In this document: piece after piece, positions 47,839 to 58,458 of the stretch
How the letters are laid out: each line of letters opens with the position of its first letter
How positions within the stretch are numbered: position 1 is the first letter of the stretch
From: Haliclona indistincta
Lineage: Eukaryota > Porifera > Demospongiae > Haplosclerida > Chalinidae
Assembly (NCBI GenBank): GCA_964017065.1
Contig: OZ024784.1
Span: 11,451,152-11,515,151 of the forward strand
DNA length: 64,000 nt
Reading direction: 5' to 3'
Notes under the pieces: generated by a model
Databases searched by the model: none
Seen by the model: the letters and a program-made list of their open reading frames with translations, nothing else
What the model was told of the DNA's origin: nothing
Made by a program: the position numbers and the translations under genes

Positions 47839-48501
47839 GGTGGCGGGCACCCGTTCGCTATGAATATTAATGAGATTTTTAGAGGGCTCAGAACGTCCGA
47901 CTGAAAGATCCAAGCAGTGCAAAACTCGCTGCGAAGCATCATACTATGCGTCCTAGCATATAAAACAACTCTCGGCAAAATCTGTAGAGCGCGAAGTGCA
48001 CGGCTTACACGAACGTTGTAGCAATTTTTCTCACCAAATTTGTGAACGTGAGCGGCTAGCAGGACCACGATCAGCAGCCCAATAGTAAGCTATTACAATT
48101 TTCTAGGTCGTGTCGGATGCTTTTCGGAAAATTATTTCCTTCATCTGATTTATGAGCTTATATCGTCGAGAATACGCCAGTGGGCTACACAAAGCCAGAG
48201 CTACCTAAATTTTAAGAACGAATTTCCACAAAACCATCCGACACGACCTAGAAAATGTGCTTAGCTACACACTCGTCCAGGTTAGCCATTATAAGATGCT
48301 ACGATTCTGCTTAAATTTGGCGAGAAGTTTCGATACTTCAGTTTTTTTCCTTGCCAAAACAGCTGGCTGTTATGAATATAATTACCACCCCATTCTACAA
48401 TGTAGCCTGTTGCGCGGGCGCCGTGGTTGCCCTGAAGTAATGATATTCATATTGCGCATACTGCGCGTATTATTGTGCGCACTAAAAAGGTACCCGCCAC
48501 C
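47839..48501. mobile_element. TTAA element, group 3 (second of a fused pair)
   Basis: TTAA at 47835-47838 and 48502-48505. The ends are GGTGGCGGGCACCCGTTCGC and AAAGGTACCCGCCACC. An ATGAATATTAATGAG box lies after the left end. There is an internal inverted pair (TTTTCTAGGTCGTGTCGGAT at about 48098 with its complement near 48235). Confidence 0.75.
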
Positions 48502-48533
48502 TTAACAATCGCATGCTTCTAGCTTACATTGTA

Positions 48534-49412
48534 CAGTGCTTCTCATCTAAAGAGTCCATTTTTAAATTTTCAATAATTGGAAACATATTAACTCATAAAA
48601 ACATTTTGCTTAACACTACAGTACTAAAACTTAATATTTACATTAATTCACCTTTCTTGAGTATGTTTGTAAAGTATTTAGCTTATATTTTATTTCAGTC
48701 TGAAAATATCAGCAGCGAAATGGACGCCATTAAATTCATTAGTTTTAACCAAATAAAAATTGCCAATGACTGTTGCCAGATTGATGACGTCAATTTATCT
48801 GCATATCTGATAGAATATGCGGGAATGTACGGTCATCAACTTGGAAAACGTCATTAATACGTCATAAACTAAGACGAAGACGAACAGAGCGGGCAAGTTC
48901 TGCTGCTACCAGCACCTCGTATTCGCCGACGGTGTAAGTTACAGCCACGAGCGAAGAGCTGTGATTAGCTAAGGCATAAGGCTACTTGCCTGCGGAGCGC
49001 TTTTTCTTAACTAACAAAATTAATGGAGTTAGTTGGTTAACTGTTTCGTACTTTGACTGCTGAGAGATTTTGCAAGCTAACAGTAGCATATGTGAGAGTT
49101 AGACTTCCATTTTAACCCACATAATAGCTGACCTACATACTCAACTGCACGTCTTATGTTTTTTTCTTAACTAGCAGGATTACAATTTTTATTTGGTTAA
49201 AACTAATGAATTTAATGGCGTCCATTTCGCTGCTGATATTTTCAGACTGAAATAAAAGATAAGCTAAATACTTTACAAACATACTCAAGAAAGGTGAATT
49301 AATGTAAATATTAAGTTTTAGTACTGTAGTGTTAAGCAAAATGTTTTTTATGAGTTAATATGTTTCCAATTATTGAAAATTAAAAAATGGACTCTTTAGA
49401 TGAGAAGCACTG
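48534..49412. mobile_element. Palindromic element P3 (TA-flanked, CAGTGCTTC ends)
   Basis: The ends CAGTGCTTCTCATCTAAAGA and complement are flanked by TA (48532-48533, 49413-49414). Arms of about 230 bp (48534-48764, 49183-49412) are nearly identical inverted copies around a 418-base unique centre. It shares end sequence and target with P1 and P2. Confidence 0.85.
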
Positions 49413-49787
49413 TAGGTAGCCAGGCTTTGATTGGCTTTTGTTGAGATGTCTACGCACCCTCAGAGCTGTTCTACAGTTTAGATGATTTCTACAAGTACCT
49501 AGGTAGTCAACTATGGGCACTTTTATATAGCCAGAGAGGTCAAAGGTGGCCGTTATGCAAGGTGAGTCAGTCATAACTCGAGAACGAAAGCACTTTAGCA
49601 AAATCCACGATTCAAATTGCAAGCCATTGTCGTGCTTATCATGCTCATTACCTTACCAACGTGTAGAAGTGATCGCAGATCTCTGCAGCTCGATGGAAAA
49701 AACAAACGAATGAACGAACGAATGACAGAGCAAGTATCGTAACCCTCGCGCATGCGCCGAGGGTTAATAACTATTATTATTACATAC

Positions 49788-49961
49788 CTCAATGCCATTG
49801 TGGTAAGAGAAGCTGTGAACCAAATGACCTTTCAAAGCTTCAATAGGTTTTTCAGTTATGGACAAAGAGGCACTTTCCCAATTGAAGAAGTCCTTACGAA
49901 GAACATCAGGTGAGCTGCCACATACTTCACAGTGAGAAGTGAGTAGGAGAGTCTGATAATC
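49788..49961 (-). CDS. Spectrin-repeat gene exon, 58 codons
   Basis: Acceptor TATCTCATCTAG, donor GAG before GTATGT, phase 0. It reads DYQTLLLTSHCEVCGSSPDV, then FFNWESASLSITEKPIEALK, and ends FSYHNGIE. It was found from splice signals rather than from a long open frame. The sequence is less obviously helical than its neighbours, but boundaries and phase agree with both adjacent exons. Confidence 0.65.
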
Positions 49962-50202
49962 CTAGATGAGATAACAATTATACATAAACATAGCATTTTA
50001 CTAAAATAAGTGGTAGAAATGCTAGCCTTGTCCCGTGCCCAAATTTTCCACAATTCAGAAATGCGATGGAGTGAAACAGCAAAAATAAGGCCTGATACAC
50101 ACTGCAAAGTTAACTATTGGAGCAATAATGTTACTCATACTAATCAGCACTGAATATCATTAACGAGTGCTAGCAATCAAGCTGACAACAGTATAACATG
50201 AC

Positions 50203-50452
50203 CAGGGTTTCAAATTAACTTCTTTTCGAATTAGCCAGCAGGGCTAGTGCAATCAAATTGAACTAGCCCAAAACAGTTTTTACCAGCACAAAAAAAATAA
50301 TTAAGCTAATTTTAAGCATTAATAAACTTGTTTCCAGTCAAATTCTGCACTAAGTCTACAAGCCAGCTGGGCAACCAACCTGCACAATTTACTAGCCCAA
50401 GTTATATTTTACTAGCCTCAGGCTAGCAGGCTAGTGCTAATTTGAAGCCCTG
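50203..50452. mobile_element. 250-bp hAT MITE with perfect 8-bp duplication
   Basis: Ends CAGGGTTTCAAATTA and TAATTTGAAGCCCTG. AACATGAC is present at both 50195-50202 and 50453-50460. The interior repeats CTAGCC/GGCTAG words. Non-coding. Confidence 0.9.
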
Positions 50453-50460
50453 AACATGAC

Positions 50461-51224
50461 ACAGCGCTCATCTTTTAAAGAACTGGTTTGCTTCATGAAC
50501 CTTGCAGTCACACAGGAATGCGAGAAGTTGGCAGCAAAGCAAAACATCGCAACCCTTGCAGAACAGTAGTAAACAGCCTCTTCACGCTTAGGCTTTAGCA
50601 TTTAGCCATCACGATCAAGCCAGTAACGAACAGACACACTGCTATACGAACAGACGTACTGCTATACGAACTAAACTGTTTCGTGAACAGGCTAGTATTA
50701 TGCCACGCGGTAGACGTGGCATATTAGGGTTGGGCGGAAAACAAGATGGCAGCTAAACTCAGGCTGAAAACAATAATTCATATATATCTTGGCTTTTGAC
50801 TACCTAGGAGCTATTAGTGGAGCGGCATAGCTCCAAATATCTAACCTATTGTGCACTTCATGAAAAAAGCACCAAACTTGGCACACAACTAATAGAGACG
50901 TCGAAGACTGTTCTTCTGCACTTGTTTTAAAACAAACTTAAATATAAAGTACGTAGGCGGCAGCGATCAAAAAGCACAGCACGAAGTTTTTCTACTTTCT
51001 GTGTCAACTTTTGTCAAAGCCTTGGTAGAGAAACATGAACAGATGCCGCCATTCCACGCTTCTATATCCAGAGTAGGGCCAGAGGTAGTCTTTTGGGGCT
51101 CCTGGTAAGTCAGCGTAGAGAAAATAGCTAGAAAGTAAAAAACCCACCGGCAGTTTCACCCTTTCTTCGAGCCATAACTCTTGAACGGCTACTTTCTTGC
51201 CAAAAATTTCACCCTCTGGTACAT
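50461..51224. other. Intron sequence, mostly unassigned
   Basis: ATGCCACGCGGTAGACGTGGCAT at 50700-50722 is a short hairpin, followed by ATTAGGGTTGGGCGGAAAAC and AAGATGGC resembling the start of family X. No clear limits. Confidence 0.35.
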
Positions 51225-51725
51225 TCCAAATATTTTTCTCACAAAATTTTGGATGCTGTGTAGAGACCTGTGTTTCCTGCCTAGTACCTACTTGTAGAAT
51301 GAGTACTTACGGAGAGATTGAAACAGCTTCGTTTGAAAATTCGAGCTACAGAGGATTTGGTGAAGCTTTGTATGTGGGACAGCTAACGCACTCGCTCAGT
51401 CTCGCTCCGTTTATCGACGATAACTTACAATTCAAGAATGGTAGCGAAACAAGACTGTTTCAATCGCTCGAGGACATTGCTGGCTTGAAATAAGACGCTT
51501 TTCATAGACTAGCTAACACTACACGTCGCGTTATTTTGTGAAAAAAAATTGCTACAGCGTTCCTGGGATTGTGCGCACCTAGCGCTGTGCAGATTTTGCC
51601 AAGACTCGTTATGTATGTGAAGACGCACGTTATGATGCTTCACAGCGAGTTTTGTGCTGTTTGTTATTCTCAGTCAGACGTTGCAGCAAAAATATTTTTG
51701 CTCATATCAATCGTAACCCGCCACC
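51225..51725. mobile_element. TTAA element remnant, group 3
   Basis: The right end AACCCGCCACC abuts TTAA at 51726-51729. The interior follows 47060-47834 (ATGCTGTGTAG, GTACCTACTTGTAG, ACTACACGTCG, AAAATTGCTACA). The left end was not found. Confidence 0.6.
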
Positions 51726-51854
51726 TTAAGGGTTATGCACATTTTCATGTAAAGGTAAGGTAATGCAAATATCCTCAACAATACTCAGCTTGCATGGAAT
51801 GCATGTATCAGCTGAACTCCCCTAATCCACTCCTGACAACATACTGTATCTTAC

Positions 51855-51938
51855 TTTTGAAAAATCTAGATATCTCTCTCCAAGACTTTTGCATGTATCC
51901 AGATCATGATAGTGAATTTCGATATCTACCTTGAATAC
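51855..51938 (-). CDS. Spectrin-repeat gene exon, 28 codons
   Basis: Acceptor TATTGTATACAG, donor AAA before GTAAGA, phase 0 at both ends. It reads VFKVDIEIHYHDLDTCKSLG then ERYLDFSK. Short, but the pattern of helix residues and the phase fit with the 55064 and 49788 exons support it. Confidence 0.65.
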
Positions 51939-51960
51939 CTGTATACAATATTAATTTTAA

Positions 51961-53323
51961 GGGTGCTTGGTCATTATTAATAATTATACCATACTAAGAC
52001 TATTCTGACCAATCAGATTGCGCTATATGAGGGGTTGTATTTCCCTCCGCGTCACGTGCCCAAGATCAGAACAGCCTTTAGCATGGTACAAGTAAGTTAT
52101 ATCACATGTTGGCAGGTCGTACGACCCGATCCCTCGGGAAAGGGCTAGCGCTCTCGTGAAGTCTCGGAAGCGCCTCGGGCTTCGCCCTCGGCACTTCCTC
52201 GACTTCACTTGAGCACGCCCTTTCCCGCGGGATATAACGGGTCGTATATCCCGCTAACGCGGGATACAACCAACACTTATTCATTAGGCGTCAATACTTG
52301 TGAATATCATCATGCAGTTGTGAATATCAGTACACGGTTGTGAATATCAATTCGTACTTTGTAGTATCTGTGCTTCATGTACGTGCTGGGAAAGCACAAA
52401 ACAGTCTAAAACTCGAGCATGAAGCATTGGACTACACTCATACAGAGCAAAGATAGCCTCGTCCCCTGCCTAATTTTCGCAACGAAACGAACGAATAAGC
52501 GAAAATTAAGGCCTGGTATCTATTGCATGGGTAATTGTGCGCATGCGCTAGCTATGAAACACGTGGCCTGGCTACTGATTCTCGATACCAGACCTGCTGT
52601 GCACAGCGTTGCTGTAGTTATGCTACTAATGAATGCAGCAACGTGGTAGACGCCAGATACTCGGTTTTCGAAGAGACTCTGTGAACGATTGTATTTCAAA
52701 CATGTCAGCACAGAGTCACCATACACAGTAGAGACCGCGCGAACACAGACAGGACTTCGCTGCTCGTACTCGAGCACTAGATCCGCTTCTACAGGTTGCA
52801 ACGCAGACAGTAGGCCTCTTGGAGCGCCATTTTAAAGTGAATATACGGACAAATATCACAAACAAATATTCGAGTGTGAACGGATTCCCCAGATTCTGGG
52901 GAATGGTCAAAGGTCACCCTTGCAATAGATACCAGGCCCATTTTTCGCGCTTCCGTTTCTGTTCGTCCGTTTCGTAAGCAAAAAAATTTGGCCTGTGGAC
53001 GAGGCTAGAGCAAAGATGGTCAACATTACGTGCCCAATACGGCAACGGAGATTTTTTCAAATTGTGTAATCAACAGCCAAGATAAGTTACGTGAGTACTG
53101 TTTTGTCGCTGCTGTACTGCCAAAAGCTCTCCGTTACTGGATTCCTCGTGTCGAGATAGTCACAGAAACATGGTTTCAGCAACCTAGCTTGCTCTGCAAA
53201 AAAAGTTTTTTATACGACTAGGTGTGGTTTTTGTCGCACCTCTGGCGATCCTTCCCGGCAAGCTGTCTCGCTAAGACTTGGTATACATTCAATCGTGTTG
53301 TTATGCAGCTTGACCGAGCACCC
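51961..53323. mobile_element. TTAA element, group 2, carrying a MITE
   Basis: Flanked by TTAA at 51957-51960 and 53324-53327. Ends GGGTGCTTGGTCATTATTAA and GACCGAGCACCC. It contains a segment of about 250 bp (52020-52270) with inverted GATATAACGGGTCGTA/TACGACCCGATCCC words, and the MITE at 52454-53007. The remainder matches 33345-33872. Confidence 0.75.
52454..53007. mobile_element. TAGCCTC MITE copy B (554 bp)
   Basis: TAGCCTCGTCCCC ends on both sides, flanked by identical GAGCAAAGA at 52445-52453 and 53008-53016. The uninterrupted site GTGCAAAGATGGT is present in the related TTAA element near 33475. It is the reverse-orientation homologue of 15047-15594, with the same CAGGC...GCCTGGTATCTATTGC arrangement at each end. 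Confidence 0.9.
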
Positions 53324-53751
53324 TTAAAAGTCTTAGTCGATTGTTTTGAGTTGGCAAAAGGTATCTGAAATCCAATGTAGATGTATTTCAGTGTTCGTGC
53401 ATAAGAATTATCATTAATGAAAGAAAATTTATTTTTTCACTAAGCAGGCATGAAACAGCAAACAGACGGCTATTGCAGAATTTCTGTATTACCACCACAC
53501 ATAAGAAATGAACTTTAACCATCAGCACTTTGCTTGGTGCGTGCACAGTCACATGCAAAAACGAGTGAATAATGACGTCTCATTTTTACATAGCAGTGCG
53601 TCTGTTCATATAGCAGACACACTGCTACGTGATGCCTCTAGCACTAATGAGGAAGAATCCCAACATTTTGGATCAAACTTCACAAGCACTGTAGTCTTTA
53701 AACTCACTGTACCTAGCGTGCACCATACGATAACAATTAACATGAAGTTGA

Positions 53752-54101
53752 AAAAGAAAGTACTGTGGTGCACTATTATCGCCTAAAGAAAGTGCAGTGG
53801 TGCACTATTATCGCCTAAAGAAAGTGCAGTGGTGCACTATTATCGCCTAAAGAAAGTACAGTGGTGCACTATTATCGCCTAAAGAAAGTACAGTGGTGCA
53901 CTATTATCGCCTAAAGAAAGTACAGTGGTGCACTATTATCGCCTAAAGAAAGTACAGTGGTGCACTATTATCGCCTAAAGAAAGTATGGTGGTGCACTAT
54001 TATCGCCTAAAGAAAGTACAGTGGTGCACTATTATCGCCTAAAGAAAGTGCAGTGGTGCACTATTATCGCCTAAAGAAAGTACAGTGGTGCACTATTATC
54101 G
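53752..54101 (+). repeat. 32-bp tandem repeat, about 11 units
   Basis: The unit AAAGAAAGTACAGTGGTGCA plus CTATTATCGCCT is repeated with few substitutions (GTACAG, GTGCAG, GTATGG variants). Contiguous, with no spacers, so it is a minisatellite. Confidence 0.95.
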
Positions 54102-55063
54102 GCTATGCAAAGACGTACACATAGGTCTGTTAATAGTAAGCATGCAGAGCATATGCCAGAGAGCCTATGGACCCTTCTGAAAAAATACGTACATTTAATA
54201 ATGTACAGCATTCAAAACTGGAATACAAAACTCCCTGCATGGATACACCATTCACAGGGGATACGTAATGCATCAGGGATATACGCACGATTTGCTAATG
54301 CATCATGCCACGGTTTTAAAATGGGCTGACGTGCTAATGTTGTTTTAAAGGGATTTAAAACGGGCCTGCCCATTTCAAAGCCGGCGGCCAATTTTAAAAT
54401 AGTCTGGTCACACTACAACAGCGATGATGGGAAATCACTGCGATCATGGTCATGAACAGCAAATGCATGCAGTCACACTACCATGCAAAGGGACGCCTTG
54501 CTGTTGCCAAACGTCTTGGGAGACTACTGCTTTGCTACTGGCCATTGCCAACTAACAAGAATGTACCGTTCACTGTATTTCAAAGCACTATCCTTTTTTC
54601 GAAGCCAGCAAGCTGATCGCCGGCCTTTCTTTACATGGACCACGACGCTCCCCGCTGGTTTTCCCAGTTCCTCAGTCTCTCTGTAGAGCTTTTAGATCAT
54701 TTTTGTTCGATACTTGGTTATCTTGGGATTCTAGCATGCAAATTAGGCTCGATAATAGATTTGTCGCAGTCGTAATCTTGGACTCCAACGGCACAACAAC
54801 GTCTACTGTACGACAATGGCACGACAACAAATATAACGGATATATCCAGAGAAATTGACGTCGATTTTGTCATTGTCGCCAATTTTATCGTAGAGTGACC
54901 AAGGCCTAACAGTTCTGAAATAAAAAATAGTTGAATTTTGTGACATGTGTACATGTATGTACACGAGCAGCATGAATATTTGTCATGGATATTCAACCAT
55001 AGATTTAGAATTCGTGAAATGTCGTTTAACAAGTAGTTTGAGTGGATAATGTTTACATCATAC
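54102..55063. other. Unassigned intron sequence
   Basis: 54340-54410 has TTTAAAACGGGCC and AAAGCCGGCGGCC words like those in the 29549 MITE. Other open frames carry no recognisable content. Confidence 0.4.
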
Positions 55064-55237
55064 CTTAAGCAGCTCAGTTTGATCAAGAACTTTCCTTTTA
55101 TTCCATGTACGCACTCGTGTCCACAACTTCAGTTTATCTTCTGCAGAGCTTAGCCAGCTATCAAATGCATCTCTGCTTTCAAGATAAACTGCAAATTTAA
55201 CCATTCCAACTTCAACACTATTTCGGCGTTTATCAAC
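55064..55237 (-). CDS. Spectrin-repeat gene exon, 58 codons
   Basis: Acceptor TTTTTGTATAG, donor AAG before GTATGA, phase 0. It reads VDKRRNSVEVGMVKFAVYLE, then FDSWLSSAEDKLKLWTRVRT, ending DQTELLK. The FDSWLSSAEDKL stretch is a textbook spectrin helix 1 around the invariant Trp, the clearest repeat signature in the window. Confidence 0.85.
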
Positions 55238-56145
55238 CTATACAAAAATAATAGTGAGCATGAGCTACACAAAATCTTTGACATTAACAAAACACTAACA
55301 GACTTTGTGAAATAATTTTGATCTTAATAAATATAGGAATGACAGATGAAATTTTTATTTATTTGCTGTAAAAAAATAAACGAGCAAATAAGTAGAGTAA
55401 GCCACTGATGTTCGGACACCATCAATAATCAGACACTCGCACATAGACTTGCAAACAAGCTACACAGATCAAACTTGCCCGTCGTGTCGACACACACTTC
55501 CACTGCCTGCATTGCAAATCTGCAGTTTGTAGCTGCTGCTTCTTTGTCACTGTGGAGACGAAGAAGTGGGTTGCCGAAAAAACTTATTATCGGCAAAAGG
55601 TATCGAATTTTAGGCAGCCACCATAGTGACTGATAGACGGATAGGGTGGGATTGCCAGTCAGTACTGCAAACACCTTCATGCAACAGCATTACAACGAGC
55701 TACAAATTAAAACTCTCGTCTTGGCATCCGGGTAATTTTCTTTTCCGAAGACCCCCAGGTCAAGCAATCAATGTTCGGCTACCCATAAAATTGTTTCAGT
55801 ATAATTTGTGCTCAAAGAAAACATGCTTGCGCTATAGAAACACGTTGGTTGAGTAGTGCCATCTCCTGTTTATCACAATCAAGGAGCCCTGCATTCGTCT
55901 CTTGATCTCGTAAGATGCAAACAGCCAAAGTAGTGGGCGGGGCTCGCAAAGAGTAAACCTGTGCGGGTAAAACAACGAAGTAAGCCAAGCAATCCAGGAG
56001 CTGATTTCTCCTGTAAGCCTCCTTGTCTGCACTTGCAAAGTAGTTTAGTACTGATTAATGACTGTAATCATAGTGAATAGCAATTTTATAGTCGAGTCCT
56101 CAATCAGCAAGCACTTTCCATATCCATCACAAGTACAGTCATTAA

Positions 56146-56728
56146 GGTGGTGGTGCATGTAATTAATATTCAATACCCACGCAACAGGCATTTTTCTAAT
56201 AACTACTTATTAACTACAGCGATTTACATAACAGTATGGCAAAGATATTACATGAAACGTCTGTGGCTGTTATCTCGACTGTCGAACGATATATCGACGC
56301 GCTTCATGCACAGCAGCATGCAGCACCATCTTGCCCACAGACGTACATACAGAGCGAATTTCCGTAATACGATCTAGATTTTTGTTAAAGAATTTTTTCT
56401 GGTCTAGGTTTGCTGTTTTGCCGCGTTAGCAAGGGAGTATCGAAAAATCGCTCTGTACGTCTGTGTGAGCTGGATTTTGTAAGCTGTAAACGAAGTTCTT
56501 TCCAGAGCAAGCAAGCTAAACTGGAGATAGCAGCCACAGACCGGTCTTTAATGGGCGAGCTCGTTGCTCCACATTAGCTAACACTTCGTGAATGAAACTT
56601 ACTACAATTGATGTTTAACGATAGACAAAACAAAATGCATACTGGAGCACGCCTATACAAAATACCATTGCTGGAAAATAAAGCTACTTGTAAAGTCATG
56701 AATCTCATTAAATTGGCGCACCACCACC
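56146..56728. mobile_element. TTAA element, first of three in series
   Basis: TTAA at 56142-56145 and 56729-56732. Ends GGTGGTGGTGCATGTAATTA and GGCGCACCACCACC. TTAATATTCAATAC follows the left end. There is an inverted interior pair (AGCAGCA/ACGTACA region and its complement near 56450). Confidence 0.75.
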
Positions 56729-56732
56729 TTAA

Positions 56733-57339
56733 GGGGACGGGGTACTGTTTGGCTAATTAATTATTCATAAAATAAATACAAATACTGAGTCGAAACGAAG
56801 AGCGCTAGAACGTCATAGTGGCAATCCATGTACACACAAAAGACTAGTCTTCATAATAAGTGCAAGAGCTAAGCAAACACACAACAAAGTTGGGCAGCAA
56901 GCAAGCAGAGCTTGAGAGGTATGAAATTATATTTTCGTCGTCAAAATTTGCAAACGCTTTGAAGGAGAAATGGAAGAGTTTAGCACTAACCGACACTTCT
57001 GTATCCATGCGAGGGCCTGAGTATGTTTTGCAAGTAATCCAGTAAGTCGTTTCAGAGAAAAAGCCCCAAAAGTTATTATGAGACTCCAAACGGCTAATAT
57101 TTTGGTGACAACTGCCGTCATAACTCACAAACAGGTGGCTTCTAGGCGAAGTTTATAGTTTCAGGCCCTGTCCAAGGCCCTGTACAACAGAAACGTTCGG
57201 GTTTTACCGATGGCAAGCAAGTGCTGTTCGCAAATTTTGACGACAAAAATGTAGCTCATCGATCTCAGCCATTTTACATTGCTGGTATTACATGCTAATT
57301 ATATTCATAAGTGCGGGGGTGTAACTGTACCCCATCACC
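56733..57339. mobile_element. TTAA element, second of three in series
   Basis: TTAA shared on both sides (56729-56732 and 57340-57343). Ends GGGGACGGGGTACTGT and ACTGTACCCCATCACC. TTAATTATTCATAAAAT follows the left end and its equivalent precedes the right. Confidence 0.75.
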
Positions 57340-57343
57340 TTAA

Positions 57344-58038
57344 GGTGGCGGTATACCGGTTTTTATGAGTATTAATGAGCAACTTTCTTTTATCTACAGC
57401 TCGTGACAGAGCAACGCTAGCAGCGTAAAACTCGCTCTGATGCATCAATGAGTGTGTCTCAATGTATAATGCAGCTTGAAACGTTGCACAATATTCTACA
57501 CCAAGGAATAATCGACATCGTACGGATACGCATTTTTCTAGCCAAAAATCTCTCCTGGCTAACCATGCAGCAAAGGTTACCAGCTAAAATTCGACTCTTA
57601 TAAACAATTTCTAGGTGCTGTCGAAGAGTTTTGCTGACCCACGCTGAACGTAGCTGTTTTATGCATCAACAAACATGGACGTCACTGCAAAATCAGTCAT
57701 GATTTTGGATGTAAAAGTGTTTTTCTTAAAATCAGAAAAAGTAAATGCAGAAAACTCTTCGACAGCACCTAGAAATGGTTCATAAGAGTCGAATTTCAGC
57801 TGGTAACCTTTGCTGCACGGTTAGCCGGGAGAGATTTTTGGCTAGAAAAATGCGTATCCGTACGATGTCGATTATTCCTCGGTGTAGAATATTGTGCAAC
57901 GTTTCAAGCTGCATTATACATTGAGACACACTCATTGATGCATCAGAGCGAGTTTCACGCTGCTAGCATTGCTCTGTCACGAGCTGTAGATAAAAGAAAT
58001 CGCTCACTTATATTCATAAAAACCAGTATACCGCCACC
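57344..58038. mobile_element. TTAA element, third of three, near-perfect palindrome
   Basis: TTAA at 57340-57343 and 58039-58042. Ends GGTGGCGGTATACCGGTTTT and complement. Arms of about 290 bp (57344-57632, 57750-58038) are almost identical inverted copies around about 115 bases. Confidence 0.85.
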
Positions 58039-58391
58039 TTAATCAGCTCCAAATTACTTTGCAAGTGCTGAAAAAGAGGCTTAGAGGCGGATCCCGGTTC
58101 TGGAGTGCTCGGCTTACTCATTGATTTCAAGCACTGCCCCACCCACTATTTTGCCTCCTGAGATCAAGAGACGAAAACAGGGATCCTGAATTTTGTTGAT
58201 TGTGATAAACAGGAGATGTAACTACTCAACCAACATGTTCCTATATCGCAAGCATGTTTTATTGGAGCACAAATTATACTAAAACAATTTTATGGGTAGC
58301 CGAACATTGATTGCTTAACCTGGGTCTTTGGAAAAGAAAATTACCTGGACGCCAAAACGAGAGCTTTTCAAATGTAGCTCGTTATGCCGAG

Positions 58392-58427
58392 GTGGGCAGA
58401 GCCACGAGGCATACAGTAGTGTGTGCG

Positions 58428-58458
<31 letters not shown>

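Noticed and set aside
48513..49339. Open frames with the same peptide (INSPFLSMFVKYLAY) on both strands
   Set aside because: They arise from the inverted arms of P3.
53752..54101. Regularly repeated 32-bp units resembling a CRISPR array
   Set aside because: The units are contiguous with no unique spacers, and the genome is eukaryotic; it is a minisatellite.
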